Source: Bacillus sp. FJAT-27445
GTDB taxonomy: Bacteria; Bacillota; Bacilli; Bacillales; Cytobacillaceae
Assembly: GCF_001510665.1 (NCBI RefSeq)
Contig: NZ_LMTI01000003.1
Span: 1 to 34,731 of the forward strand
DNA length: 34,731 nt
Direction of reading: 5' to 3'
This document shows positions 19,651 through 27,624 of the stretch, piece by piece. A program made the translations under genes and the position numbers. The notes under the pieces were generated by a model. The model searched no databases. It was not told the DNA's origin and was given only the letters and a program-made list of their open reading frames with translations. The stretch's first letter is position 1; the number at the start of each line of letters is the position of its first letter.

Positions 19651-20497
19651 AGGATTAGGAAAAGGGCTTGATGCCTTTTTTGCCAATATGGAAGCAGACA
19701 AGGAAGAATCCATACAGGAAATCAAGATAAAGGAACTGCGGCCCAACCCTTACCAACCCCGGAAACATTTTCAGCCTGAAGCAATTGATGAGCTCATGGA
19801 ATCCATTCTTGAACATGGAATCCTGCAGCCGCTTGTCGTAAGGAAAAGTATAAAAGGCTATGAAATTGTAGTCGGTGAGCGCCGTTATCGGGCTGCCAAA
19901 AAAGGGGGCCTAGAAACGGTTCCTGCTGTGGTTCGCGATTTATCCGAGCAGCAAATGATGGAGCTTGCAGTCCTTGAAAATCTTCAGAGGGAAGATCTCA
20001 ACCCTATTGAAGAGGGAGCTGCCTATCAGACGCTGATGGAAAAGCTTAACCTTACACAGGAGGAAGTGGCAAAGCGGCTTGGCAAAAGCCGGCCTCATAT
20101 TGCAAACCATATACGCCTCCTCTCACTGCCTAAACAAATCCAGGAATTAATTTCAAATGGAACCATTTCGATGGGACATGGCAGGGCGCTTCTAGGGCTC
20201 AGGCAAAAGGCGAAGCTTCCGCTCCTTGTTGATAAAATTGCCAAGGAAAGCCTGAATGTCCGCCAGCTTGAGAAACTAATCCAGCAAATGAACGACAATG
20301 TTTCACGTGAAACAAAGAAGCCGGAAAAGAAAAAAGACCGCTTCATCCAGGATAGGGAACACCAGCTGCGCGAAAAATTCGGGACAACCGTCCATATTAA
20401 ACAAACAAAGAATAAAGGCAAAATTGAAATTGAGTTTTTCTCAAAAGAGGATTTAGAAAGGCTTCTGGAACTTTTGGAACCTGAGTCCATCGAATAA
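19643..20497 (+). CDS. spo0J: chromosome partitioning protein Spo0J (ParB)
   Basis: Spo0J is the parS-binding CTPase clamp that loads SMC and stimulates Soj. The N-terminal MAKGLGKGLDAFF is the Soj-interacting segment. CTP motifs are GERRYR (78-83) and ENLQRE (112-117), and the helix-turn-helix spans about 137-160. The 284-residue length is normal. A perfect parS site lies inside the gene at about codons 219-224, as in B. subtilis. It overlaps soj by 8 nt, so the two are translationally coupled. Confidence 0.97.
   Translation: MAKGLGKGLDAFFANMEADKEESIQEIKIKELRPNPYQPRKHFQPEAIDELMESILEHGILQPLVVRKSIKGYEIVVGERRYRAAKKGGLETVPAVVRDLSEQQMMELAVLENLQREDLNPIEEGAAYQTLMEKLNLTQEEVAKRLGKSRPHIANHIRLLSLPKQIQELISNGTISMGHGRALLGLRQKAKLPLLVDKIAKESLNVRQLEKLIQQMNDNVSRETKKPEKKKDRFIQDREHQLREKFGTTVHIKQTKNKGKIEIEFFSKEDLERLLELLEPESIE
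20299..20314. promoter_or_regulatory. parS site within spo0J
   Basis: The perfect 16-bp palindrome TGTTTCACGTGAAACA is the Bacillus parS consensus. It is a loading site for Spo0J, which spreads from it and recruits SMC. The location inside spo0J is the same as the classical parS of B. subtilis. Confidence 0.97.
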
Positions 20498-20522
20498 GCC
20501 ATCAACCGATGGTTTCTTTTTT
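20498..20522 (+). terminator. spo0J terminator
   Basis: CCATC and GATGG form a short stem with wobble extension just after the spo0J stop, followed by TTTCTTTTTT. The stem is short, so confidence is moderate. Confidence 0.65.
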
Positions 20523-20579
20523 ATCTAGGAATTTTTAAATAGAACATAGGGGATAACTCGAAATAAGGTATTGTAATCC

Positions 20580-20895
20580 AGCACCACCAGAATAAGCTTC
20601 GGAAGCATAAGCCTCGCACGAAGAAAAAGCGTTAGCTTTTTCGAGGAGCGCCTAGCCCCTCGAGGTCTTAAGCCGGTTCCCTCCGGAGGGCAGGCCCGTC
20701 CTCGGAAATCCTCAATTATGCTGCCGCATAATTTCGTGCGATGTAAGTTCGCTGAAGCCTTCCTTTGTGCTCGCATTTCCTTCGTGCGTGGGCGAATTCA
20801 GTGATGTCATACAGTGTCCTGCGGGCCCCGTCTTAATCTGGTCGGGGCTGATCAAGGCGCTTGCGCATTTTGTTCTTTATCATTGAATGGAACAG
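20580..20895. repeat. structured, dispersed-repeat-like non-coding region
   Basis: This is a 300-bp GC-richer stretch without a gene. It has a perfect 8-bp hairpin (20623-20630 with 20635-20642), another (20714-20721 with 20726-20733) and an enclosing 9-bp pair TCGCACGAA/TTCGTGCGA (20614-20622 with 20733-20741). Phrases such as GCGCCTAGCCCCTCGAGG and TCAAGGCGCTTGCGCATTTT resemble a repeat I recall as dispersed in many Bacillaceae genomes. Only one copy is in this window, so the repeat status is an inference. Confidence 0.6.
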
Positions 20896-20927
20896 CCTAA
20901 AGCTAAAAATAGACAGGGGAAAGAGAT

Positions 20928-21641
20928 ATGTTTTTGTGGGGAACATTGGTTAATGGGTTGTTAATCATCTTAGGAACATTATTGGGCAAGCTTCTCCATC
21001 GTATTCCTGAAGGGATGAAAACGACCGTCATGCATGGAATTGGCTTATCCGTAATGGTACTTGGCCTGCAAATGGGCCTGAAAAGCCAAAATTTCCTCAT
21101 CGTAATACTTAGCCTCGTGCTAGGCGGGGTGCTGGGTGAAGTTTGGGATTTGGATGACAAACTGAACCGGCTGGGTTTATGGCTTGAGAGGAAAATCGGC
21201 TCGAATGGAAAGGGAAGCATTTCCCAGGGGTTCGTGACAGCGACACTCATCTTTGTCATCGGGGCAATGGCGATTATTGGGGCTTTAGATAGCGGAATTC
21301 GCGGGGACCATGATGTTCTGTATACAAAAGCGATTATCGACGGATTTACCTCGATCATCCTAGCAACAACACTTGGGATTGGCGTTATGTTTTCGGCTAT
21401 CCCTGTCATGCTTTATCAAGGAACGATTGCATTGTTCGCAACCCAAATAGACAGGATTGTTCCAGCTGTATTAATGGACCAATTCATTGTTGAAATGACC
21501 GCGACGGGTGGAGTGATGATTTTTGCCATTGGGCTGAATCTAACCGGCTTGACAAAAATTAAGGTTGCTAACTTGTTGCCTGGTATTCTCATCACAGCAC
21601 TGGCGGTAGGAGGGCTCTATTTTTACCACCAACTAACATAG
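20928..21641 (+). CDS. DUF554 family membrane protein
   Basis: This 237-residue integral membrane protein has about six hydrophobic segments; the N-terminus is MFLWGTLVNGLLIILGTLLG. The glycine-rich GGVLGEVWDLDDKLNRLG and the GALDSGIRGDH motif are typical of DUF554 (E. coli YqgA and B. subtilis YdfK). The family has no firmly established function. A GGGGAAAGAG site precedes the ATG. It is a single gene between the repeat-like region and the convergent yyaC, which shares its terminator. Confidence 0.85.
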   Translation: MFLWGTLVNGLLIILGTLLGKLLHRIPEGMKTTVMHGIGLSVMVLGLQMGLKSQNFLIVILSLVLGGVLGEVWDLDDKLNRLGLWLERKIGSNGKGSISQGFVTATLIFVIGAMAIIGALDSGIRGDHDVLYTKAIIDGFTSIILATTLGIGVMFSAIPVMLYQGTIALFATQIDRIVPAVLMDQFIVEMTATGGVMIFAIGLNLTGLTKIKVANLLPGILITALAVGGLYFYHQLT

Positions 21642-21649
21642 GAAAATGG

Positions 21650-21685
21650 AAAAACAGGAGAAGAATTTTATCTTTTCCTGTTTTT
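21650..21685. terminator. bidirectional terminator between DUF554 gene and yyaC
   Basis: AAAAACAGGA (21650-21659) pairs with TCCTGTTTTT (21676-21685), with further inner pairs. It is flanked by T runs on both strands, suiting two convergent genes. The yyaC stop overlaps one arm. Confidence 0.75.
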
Positions 21686-22319
21686 AATTTGCCGATTCGT
21701 TTATTGCCGCTTCCTGCTCCCTGTTCCAGCGGATTTCGGACCAGCCGAGCTGGTTGTATTGATACTTTGAAGCAAGATGAATTCCTTTAGCGATTGTTTT
21801 TGCCATTTTTACAACTAAGCTTAGCCTGGTGTTTTGAAGGACAAAAAACTCCATGAAACCGCTTACGTTTACGATTCCTGTAATATGCATATCACCGACT
21901 TCGGGCAATTCCTTGTTTACTCCGGCACCCGGTTTTACAGGGCCATCGCATACCTGTATGACACCAACGCTTTTAAAACGGCCCAAACACGCATCAATTG
22001 CAATAATAAAGGGTTGGAAATGCTTTTCCGCTATTTCTTTCATCTTTTCCTCCAAATTTACAGCATGAATGGGATCATCCAATGTTCCGTAAATATGGAA
22101 GGACGGCAATCTTCTTTCCTCAAGGAAGCTGCCAACAAGAGGGCCGAGAGAATCTCCTGTCGAACGGTCAGTCCCAATGCAGACCACAACAATTGGCCGG
22201 CTGGTTAATAGAGGCAGATTTGAAATCAGTTCAGTTGCAAGCTTTGCTTCTGCTTTGGATTCCTCATAGTGAATCCGACTGTTTTGCCCCCTGTCGAACA
22301 AGCCTGTTTTCATATTCAT
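21684..22319 (-). CDS. yyaC: YyaC, predicted spore protease (GPR-like, DUF1256)
   Basis: This protein matches the sporulation protein YyaC, distantly related to the germination protease GPR that degrades small acid-soluble spore proteins. The characteristic VVVCIGTDRSTGDSLGPLVG and FIIAIDACLG segments are present. The ATG at 22319 gives 211 residues and has AAGGAG eight bases upstream, better than a GTG at 22328 that overlaps the site. It is the only minus-strand gene right of oriC, as in B. subtilis. A forespore promoter was not identifiable by eye. Confidence 0.88.
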   Translation of the reverse strand: MNMKTGLFDRGQNSRIHYEESKAEAKLATELISNLPLLTSRPIVVVCIGTDRSTGDSLGPLVGSFLEERRLPSFHIYGTLDDPIHAVNLEEKMKEIAEKHFQPFIIAIDACLGRFKSVGVIQVCDGPVKPGAGVNKELPEVGDMHITGIVNVSGFMEFFVLQNTRLSLVVKMAKTIAKGIHLASKYQYNQLGWSEIRWNREQEAAINESAN

Positions 22320-22577
22320 AAAGCCCACTCCTTCATGGTAAGCGTAAACTCATTCAGTTCGGTTGCTGTGCTGGTGAAAGTCTGGGAAGGACACGAATTT
22401 TTTTGTGGGGTACTGCTTTTTTACTCGGTGAAAATGAAGAATAGTATCATTATACGAATATATTTCGTACTCTATACATACCTATAAAAGGTTTTTGCTA
22501 AACAGGGTAGAAAGAAGGAAGAAACAGACCTGGCAAGGAGAAAAGGACTAGAAAATACAGACATTTTATCGGGAAAG
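22320..22577. other. yyaC-MscS divergent intergenic region
   Basis: About 258 AT-rich bases separate yyaC from the promoter of the MscS-type gene. Beyond the yyaC ribosome-binding site I see no repeat, RNA gene or convincing sporulation-sigma promoter. Confidence 0.4.
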
Positions 22578-22606
22578 TTGAAAATTTTCCCGCATCTAAC
22601 TAGAAT
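22578..22606 (+). promoter_or_regulatory. promoter of the MscS-type gene
   Basis: TTGAAA (22578-22583) and TAGAAT (22601-22606) are spaced by 17 bp, about 30 bp before the start codon. It would also drive the overlapping DUF951 gene. Confidence 0.6.
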
Positions 22607-22637
22607 GATAATGATTGAATGCATTGGCGGTGAAAGT

Positions 22638-23531
22638 ATGGATTCATTTAACAAGGGAATGAGCCGGATACAGAACAGGCTACTTGATGAAGATAAATGG
22701 GCAGCGATAGGGGAAGGAGCAATAAAAATCCTCCTTATCCTTATCGTATCGGGGATTCTGATCCGGATAGGAAAGGCTGCTATCCATAAAGCATTTGATA
22801 TACGGATGAAAATGCCCCTCCGGGTAACGGAACGGCGCGAGACGACACTCGTTAAACTGCTTGATAACATCCTATCGTATTTCATTTACTTCATTGCTTT
22901 TATGATGATTCTTACCGAGCTTACAATTGATGTAAAAGCTATGCTCGCCGGGGCAGGTATTGTTGGGCTGGCAGTAGGCTTTGGTGCTCAGAACCTAGTA
23001 AAGGACATCATTACCGGATTTTTTATTATTTTTGAAGATCAATTTTCTGTTGGGGACCATATCAGGATTGATGCATTTGAAGGAACAGTGGAGTCTATAG
23101 GGCTCAGGACGACCAAAATAAAGAGCTGGACGGGTGAATTACATATTTTGCCGAATGGCAGCATCATCCAGGTGACCAATTTCTCTTTGAATAACAGCAT
23201 AGCTGTGGTTGATGTAGGTATTGCCTATGAAGAGGATATTGAAAAGGCCGAGAAAATCATCCAGGAAATCATTGAAAAATTTGCTGGATCCGATGAGGAT
23301 TTAGTCAAACCACCAGAATTGGTCGGGGTGCAAAACTTCGGTCCAACAGAAGTTACCTTAAGGGTTGTCGCGGAAACAAAGCCGATGAAACACTATGGAA
23401 TCGCAAGGAAAATCCGCAAAGAAATAAAGCTTGGATTGGACCAGCATGGAATCGATATCCCGTTCCCAAGGATGGTCATGTATTCACGGGGGGATAAGGG
23501 CGGCCAGTCCGCTGACAAGGGGGAAAGCTGA
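22638..23531 (+). CDS. small-conductance mechanosensitive channel (MscS family)
   Basis: This 297-residue protein has two N-terminal membrane helices (around AIKILLILIVSGILI and LSYFIYFIAFMMILTEL). A pore helix with GAGIVGLAVGFGAQNLVKDI follows, then the MscS beta domain with VGDHIRIDAFEGTVESIGLRTTKI. MscS channels open on membrane tension to release solutes during osmotic downshock. The ATG at 22638 has GGTGA upstream; a longer in-frame start at 22578 overlaps the promoter. The stop overlaps the next gene by 1 nt. In B. subtilis yyaD lies in this neighbourhood, so the occupant differs here. Confidence 0.92.
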   Translation: MDSFNKGMSRIQNRLLDEDKWAAIGEGAIKILLILIVSGILIRIGKAAIHKAFDIRMKMPLRVTERRETTLVKLLDNILSYFIYFIAFMMILTELTIDVKAMLAGAGIVGLAVGFGAQNLVKDIITGFFIIFEDQFSVGDHIRIDAFEGTVESIGLRTTKIKSWTGELHILPNGSIIQVTNFSLNNSIAVVDVGIAYEEDIEKAEKIIQEIIEKFAGSDEDLVKPPELVGVQNFGPTEVTLRVVAETKPMKHYGIARKIRKEIKLGLDQHGIDIPFPRMVMYSRGDKGGQSADKGES

Positions 23532-23728
23532 TGGAATCAAAAGAGTTCAGCCTAAATGATGTAGTCGAAATGAAAAAGCCGCATCCGTGCGGGGTAAATC
23601 GTTGGAAAATCATCCGCCTTGGAATGGATATCAGGATAAAATGCGAAGGCTGCGCCCACAGCGTCCTTATTCCCAGGCGCGAATTTTCGAGGAAAATGAA
23701 AAAAATTCTTGTGAAGCATGAGGAGTAA
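23531..23728 (+). CDS. yyzM: DUF951 family protein (YyzM-like)
   Basis: This is a 65-residue protein with the DUF951 pattern: FSLNDVVEMKKPHPCG, then IRLGMDIRIKCEGC and VLIPRREF. The cysteines in HPCG and CEGC could bind a metal, but no function is established. Its ATG overlaps the MscS stop (TGATG), so the two are translationally coupled. The terminator stem begins inside its last codons. Confidence 0.85.
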   Translation: MESKEFSLNDVVEMKKPHPCGVNRWKIIRLGMDIRIKCEGCAHSVLIPRREFSRKMKKILVKHEE

Positions 23729-23746
23729 ATCATGCTTCTTTTTTTG
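23713..23746 (+). terminator. MscS-DUF951 operon terminator
   Basis: A perfect 9-bp stem GAAGCATGA/TCATGCTTC (23713-23721 with 23730-23738) is followed by seven T residues. Its first arm is the 3' end of the coding region. Confidence 0.9.
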
Positions 23747-23800
23747 TAAAAATGTATTAATCTAGTAAGAAGCATTTAAAGGTTAGGCGGTGGTGGGAAG

Positions 23801-25813
23801 GTGCATACAATCGTAAAATCAGCGTGTCCGCTAAATTGCTGGGACAGCTGCGGTTTCCAGGTCACGATGGAAAATGGAAGAGTAATAAAAATAGACGGCG
23901 ACCCGGACCATCCTATAACAAAGGGGAAAATATGCGGGCGCGGCCGTTCATTAATTAATAGGATTGAAGCAGAAGACAGGCTTCTTTATCCTCTGAAAAA
24001 AGTGAATGGTGAATTTATTCAGATTTCCTGGGGCGAGGCACTCGATGAGATTGCCTCAAAAATGGCGATAATTAAGGAAAAGCATGGTTCAACAGCAGTA
24101 CTACACAGCCATGACTATGCGAACAGCGGTATTCTGGTAAACCTTGACCAGCGGTTTTTCAATGCCTATGGTGGCGTGACGGAGCTGGCGGGCTCACTCT
24201 GCTGGGGAGCAGGCATCGAGGCTCAAATGTGGGATTTTGGTGATGCGCTAAGCCATGCACCAGGAGATTTGCTTAACAGCAAACATATTGTTGTTTGGGG
24301 ACGGAATGCTGCAAGAACCAATTTGCATTTTTATCAAAGCCTTCTTGAAACAAAGAAAAAGGGGATCCATATACTTGTCATCGATCCAATCTATAATGCT
24401 ACCGCTAAATTGGCAGATGAATATATTTCAATCAAGCCGGGGATGGATGGCTTGCTGGCAGCGGGCATTATAAAAGAAATGCTAAGCTTATCCAAGGTAG
24501 ACCGGGGCTTTATTGATACATGTACTGTCGGTTTTGAAGATGTCGAAAACCTTCTGGCCACGATTTCAATTGAGAAAATTAGTGAAATGACCGAGATTCC
24601 TGTAGAAACGATTTCAATGCTTGCCGGTATCTATGCCGATGGCCCTGTGTCTACGTATATCGGGCTTGGTATGCAGCGGTACCGCAACGGCGGGAATACA
24701 ATTCGCTTTATTGATGCACTCGTCGCAGCGAGCGGCAATATTGGCATACCCGGAGGAGGGGCAAATTACGCAAATCTCCAGGTAGGCCGGAGTTTCCAGG
24801 CGGGCAGGCTGTCATTGAATGAACGGAAACAAAAATTCCGCCAGTTTCCAATTATGAAACAGGCCGAGATGATTCTATCCGAGAAAAATCCTGAAATTAA
24901 AATGGTGATTGTCACGTGTGGCAATCCTGCTACCCAGGTTCCTGACTCAAATGTAGTGGAAGAAGCATTTTCCAAGGTTGAAACTGTTGTGGTTATTGAT
25001 CAGTTCATGACGGATACAGCCGTGCTTGCCGATTATGTCCTCCCATCGGCAGCAGTGTTTGAAGAAGAAGATATCTACTATGCCTCCATGTTCCATCATT
25101 ATGCGAATTACGCGCCAAAACTGATGGATCCTCCTGGAGAAGCGAAGCCAGATCTATGGATTTGGACAGAACTAGCCAACCGGCTAGGCTTTGGGGAGGA
25201 GTTTGCCTATACGCCTGAGCAATGGCTGGAAATGTATCTGGAACCGCTGAATAAAGAAGGGCTTACACTCGATTCTTTACGGGACATCCAAGCATTCGAA
25301 CTGCCGGTTGTAAAGGTTCCGTGGGAAGACGGAAAATTTAAAACCCCTTCTGGAAAATATGAATTTACTTCAAAATTGGCGATGGAGAAGGGGATGGATG
25401 GAAGGCTTCAGCTGTCATTGCCGGCTGAAACGAAATGGACCAGCCCTGAATTGGCGGGAGAATTCCCTTACTCGCTCTTAACGATCCATCCATTGCGATC
25501 CAATCATTCGCAGCATTATCCTATATGGGCTAATCCGCCTCATGTCGTTATTGAAGTTGCAGAGGATATAGCCATTCAGCATCAGCTGGCAGAAGGTAAT
25601 ACGGCGAGAGTCTGGAACAATCGGGGAGAGGTAAAAGGGATTGTTTCCATTCTGAAAAAAGCACATCCGGGAACGATCAATATTGATGAGGGCATTTGGA
25701 AGAAATTTGGCGGTTCTGTCAACAGCTTGACGGCAAGCTTGGCTTCCGATAATGGTCTGGGGAGTACCTTGTACGACTGCCTTGTGGCAATTGAGAAGTT
25801 AGAGGCCATTTAG
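23801..25813 (+). CDS. yyaE: molybdopterin-dependent oxidoreductase (YyaE-like)
   Basis: This 670-residue enzyme belongs to the DMSO-reductase/formate-dehydrogenase superfamily and corresponds to B. subtilis YyaE. The N-terminal [4Fe-4S] site is Cys9-x3-Cys13-x3-Cys17-x27-Cys45. Molybdopterin-guanine-dinucleotide-binding segments run through the middle (for example VWGRNAARTN and VTCGNPATQVPDSN), and a C-terminal dinucleotide-binding domain follows. Cys134 in SLCWGAG or a neighbour is a candidate molybdenum ligand, by inference. No twin-arginine signal is seen, so it is probably cytoplasmic. The substrate is unknown. The start is GTG with a poor ribosome-binding site. Confidence 0.88.
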   Translation: MHTIVKSACPLNCWDSCGFQVTMENGRVIKIDGDPDHPITKGKICGRGRSLINRIEAEDRLLYPLKKVNGEFIQISWGEALDEIASKMAIIKEKHGSTAVLHSHDYANSGILVNLDQRFFNAYGGVTELAGSLCWGAGIEAQMWDFGDALSHAPGDLLNSKHIVVWGRNAARTNLHFYQSLLETKKKGIHILVIDPIYNATAKLADEYISIKPGMDGLLAAGIIKEMLSLSKVDRGFIDTCTVGFEDVENLLATISIEKISEMTEIPVETISMLAGIYADGPVSTYIGLGMQRYRNGGNTIRFIDALVAASGNIGIPGGGANYANLQVGRSFQAGRLSLNERKQKFRQFPIMKQAEMILSEKNPEIKMVIVTCGNPATQVPDSNVVEEAFSKVETVVVIDQFMTDTAVLADYVLPSAAVFEEEDIYYASMFHHYANYAPKLMDPPGEAKPDLWIWTELANRLGFGEEFAYTPEQWLEMYLEPLNKEGLTLDSLRDIQAFELPVVKVPWEDGKFKTPSGKYEFTSKLAMEKGMDGRLQLSLPAETKWTSPELAGEFPYSLLTIHPLRSNHSQHYPIWANPPHVVIEVAEDIAIQHQLAEGNTARVWNNRGEVKGIVSILKKAHPGTINIDEGIWKKFGGSVNSLTASLASDNGLGSTLYDCLVAIEKLEAI

Positions 25814-25838
25814 CTGCCGGTTATTCCGGCAGTTTTTA
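25812..25838 (+). terminator. yyaE terminator
   Basis: A perfect 7-bp stem CTGCCGG/CCGGCAG (25814-25820 with 25826-25832) with a 5-nt loop is followed by TTTTTA, directly after the yyaE stop. Confidence 0.85.
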
Positions 25839-25863
25839 GTTGAATACCCAGTTGAAGCCAACC

Positions 25864-25892
25864 TTGTGTTTTTAGTAGGTAATGCCTATAAT
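25864..25892 (+). promoter_or_regulatory. ychF promoter
   Basis: TTGTGT (25864-25869) and a perfect TATAAT (25887-25892) are separated by 17 bp, about 80 bp upstream of ychF. The leader shows no obvious structure. Confidence 0.7.
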
Positions 25893-25973
25893 TGTGTAGG
25901 GCTTTTAAATGTTATTAACTGCAATGACGAAATTTCCAATAGATATGTTTATTTTAAGAGGAGTGACCGAACT

Positions 25974-27074
25974 ATGGCGTTAACAGCAGGTATTGTGGGC
26001 CTTCCGAACGTTGGGAAATCCACGCTTTTTAATGCAATAACCCAAGCGGGTGCCGAATCAGCCAATTACCCGTTTTGTACCATCGACCCGAATGTCGGTA
26101 TCGTCGAAGTGCCGGACCATCGCCTGAATAAGCTGACCGAACTTGTCCAGCCGAAAAAAACAGTTCCAACAACCTTTGAGTTTACTGATATAGCCGGAAT
26201 TGTAAAGGGTGCAAGCAAAGGGGAAGGCCTTGGCAATAAGTTTCTTTCCCATATTCGTGAAGTGGATGCCATTTGCCAGGTGGTTAGATGTTTCGCGGAT
26301 GACAATATCACCCACGTTGCGGGTAAGGTGGATCCGATTTCCGATATTGAGACCATTAACCTGGAATTAATCCTAGCTGACATGGAATCTGTGGAAAAAC
26401 GTATTGGCCGCGTGGAAAAGCTTGCGAAGCAAAAGGATAAGGAAGCGGCAGCGGAGTTTGAAGTATTAGCTATTCTGAGGGATGCATTTGAAGCTGAAAA
26501 GCCTGCAAGAGCAGTTGATTTTAACGAGGATCAGCTGAAAATTGCCAAGCATCTTCATCTTTTAACAATTAAGCCTGTCCTGTATGTAGCGAACGTTGGC
26601 GAGGATGATGTAGCAGACCCTTCATCCAATGAATATGTCCAGCTAGTCCGCGAATTTGCCGCAAAAGAAAATGCAGAAGTGATTGTCATTTGCGCGAAAA
26701 TAGAGTCCGAAATTGCTGAGCTTGACGGAGAGGAAAAAGAAATGTTCTTATCCGAGCTCGGCATTGAGGAATCGGGCCTTGACCAATTGATTCGAACAGC
26801 ATACAACCTTCTTGGATTGGCTACCTACTTTACGGCTGGCGTTCAGGAAGTCCGGGCCTGGACCTTCAGGAAGGGCATGAAGGCTCCACAATGTGCCGGA
26901 ATCATCCATTCTGATTTTGAAAGAGGATTTATCAGGGCCGAAACGGTTCATTATGATGACCTGCTTGCGAACGGATCGATGAATGCCGCGAAGGAAGCAG
27001 GAAAGGTAAGGCTTGAAGGAAAAGAATATGTGGTAAAGGATGGCGACGTCATCCACTTCCGCTTTAATGTTTAA
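25974..27074 (+). CDS. ychF: redox-regulated ATPase YchF (Obg/OLA1 family)
   Basis: YchF is a ribosome-associated P-loop protein of the Obg family that prefers ATP. G1 is GLPNVGKS (9-16). The nucleotide-specificity motif reads NVGE rather than NKxD, the hallmark of ATP binding in this group. A coiled-coil region and the C-terminal TGS domain (VRLEGKEYVVKDGDVIHFRF) complete it. The ATG at 25974 gives 366 residues with GAGGAG about 10 nt upstream. An in-frame extension starting at 25866 would include the promoter and is rejected. It is B. subtilis yyaF by position. Confidence 0.97.
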   Translation: MALTAGIVGLPNVGKSTLFNAITQAGAESANYPFCTIDPNVGIVEVPDHRLNKLTELVQPKKTVPTTFEFTDIAGIVKGASKGEGLGNKFLSHIREVDAICQVVRCFADDNITHVAGKVDPISDIETINLELILADMESVEKRIGRVEKLAKQKDKEAAAEFEVLAILRDAFEAEKPARAVDFNEDQLKIAKHLHLLTIKPVLYVANVGEDDVADPSSNEYVQLVREFAAKENAEVIVICAKIESEIAELDGEEKEMFLSELGIEESGLDQLIRTAYNLLGLATYFTAGVQEVRAWTFRKGMKAPQCAGIIHSDFERGFIRAETVHYDDLLANGSMNAAKEAGKVRLEGKEYVVKDGDVIHFRFNV

Positions 27075-27102
27075 TAAAATATAAAACAATTAGGTTTTAT
27101 GG

Positions 27103-27146
27103 AAGGCGTTTCCCTAGTTTTAAAGGGGGACGCTTTCTTTTTTTTG
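27103..27146 (+). terminator. ychF terminator
   Basis: A 12-bp stem with G-U pairs (27103-27114 with 27125-27136) is followed by a long T run. Confidence 0.85.
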
Positions 27147-27165
27147 CTTACAAATCAAGCTGCTG

Positions 27166-27194
27166 TTGCGCTTTGGGCACTTCTGTGATATACT
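27166..27194 (+). promoter_or_regulatory. rpsF-ssb-rpsR promoter
   Basis: TTGCGC (27166-27171) and TATACT (27189-27194) are spaced by 17 bp. The expected start near 27201 gives a leader of about 65 nt before rpsF. Confidence 0.7.
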
Positions 27195-27221
27195 TTTACC
27201 TTGTGAGTAATTGATAAATTG

Positions 27222-27260
27222 CTCCTTGCCCATTAGGGCCGCTTAGACCAAAAGGAGGTG
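27222..27260 (+). promoter_or_regulatory. rpsF leader, probable S6:S18 autoregulatory RNA
   Basis: CTCCTT (27222-27227) is perfectly complementary to AAGGAG (27252-27257) in the rpsF ribosome-binding site. Nested inside is GCCC-ATTA-GGGC (27228-27239), directly followed by the completing CG of a CCG (27239-27241). A two-stem structure with a CCG element at the rpsF leader is the described binding site of the S6:S18 complex. The binding site and translational feedback here are inferred from this match. Confidence 0.6.
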
Positions 27261-27266
27261 ACAGTG

Positions 27267-27554
27267 ATGAGAAAGTACGAAGTTATGTACATCATCCGCC
27301 CAAACATTGAAGATGAGGCCAAGAAAGCTCTAGTAGAGCGTTTTAACACAATTCTTGCTGACAATGGTGCGGAAGTGGCAGAAGCCAAGGACTGGGGAAA
27401 ACGCCGTCTTGCATACGAAATCAATGATTTCCGTGACGGATATTACCAAATCCTAAAGGTGAATGCTGAACCTGCAGCGGTAGAAGAATTCTCCCGTCTT
27501 GCTAAAATCAGCGAAGATATCATTCGCCACATTGTAATTAAAGAAGAAGATTAA
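27267..27554 (+). CDS. rpsF: 30S ribosomal protein S6
   Basis: S6 binds the central domain of 16S rRNA together with S18. The sequence [17 protein letters not shown] and the later [18 protein letters not shown] are typical. The ATG at 27267 gives 95 residues, equal to B. subtilis S6, with a strong AAAGGAGG site 8 nt upstream. The GTG at 27258 lies within that site. It is the first gene of rpsF-ssb-rpsR. Confidence 0.97.
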   Translation: MRKYEVMYIIRPNIEDEAKKALVERFNTILADNGAEVAEAKDWGKRRLAYEINDFRDGYYQILKVNAEPAAVEEFSRLAKISEDIIRHIVIKEED

Positions 27555-27582
27555 TCCTTTTGATAAATTGTTCTGGAGAAAA

Positions 27583-27598
27583 TGTTTCACGTGAAACA
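27583..27598. promoter_or_regulatory. parS site between rpsF and ssb
   Basis: This is a second perfect TGTTTCACGTGAAACA, 28 bp after rpsF and 26 bp before the ssb ATG. It is about 7.3 kb from the parS in spo0J and should likewise load Spo0J. As RNA it could fold into an 8-bp palindromic stem just before the ssb ribosome-binding site. Confidence 0.95.
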
Positions 27599-27624
27599 GT
27601 TCCTGGGAAGGGGAGTTGATTCTG

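Noticed and set aside
20525-20776. Minus-strand frame in the repeat-like block after spo0J
   Set aside because: It is made of palindromic sequence without a ribosome-binding site; the DNA is better explained as a structured repeat.
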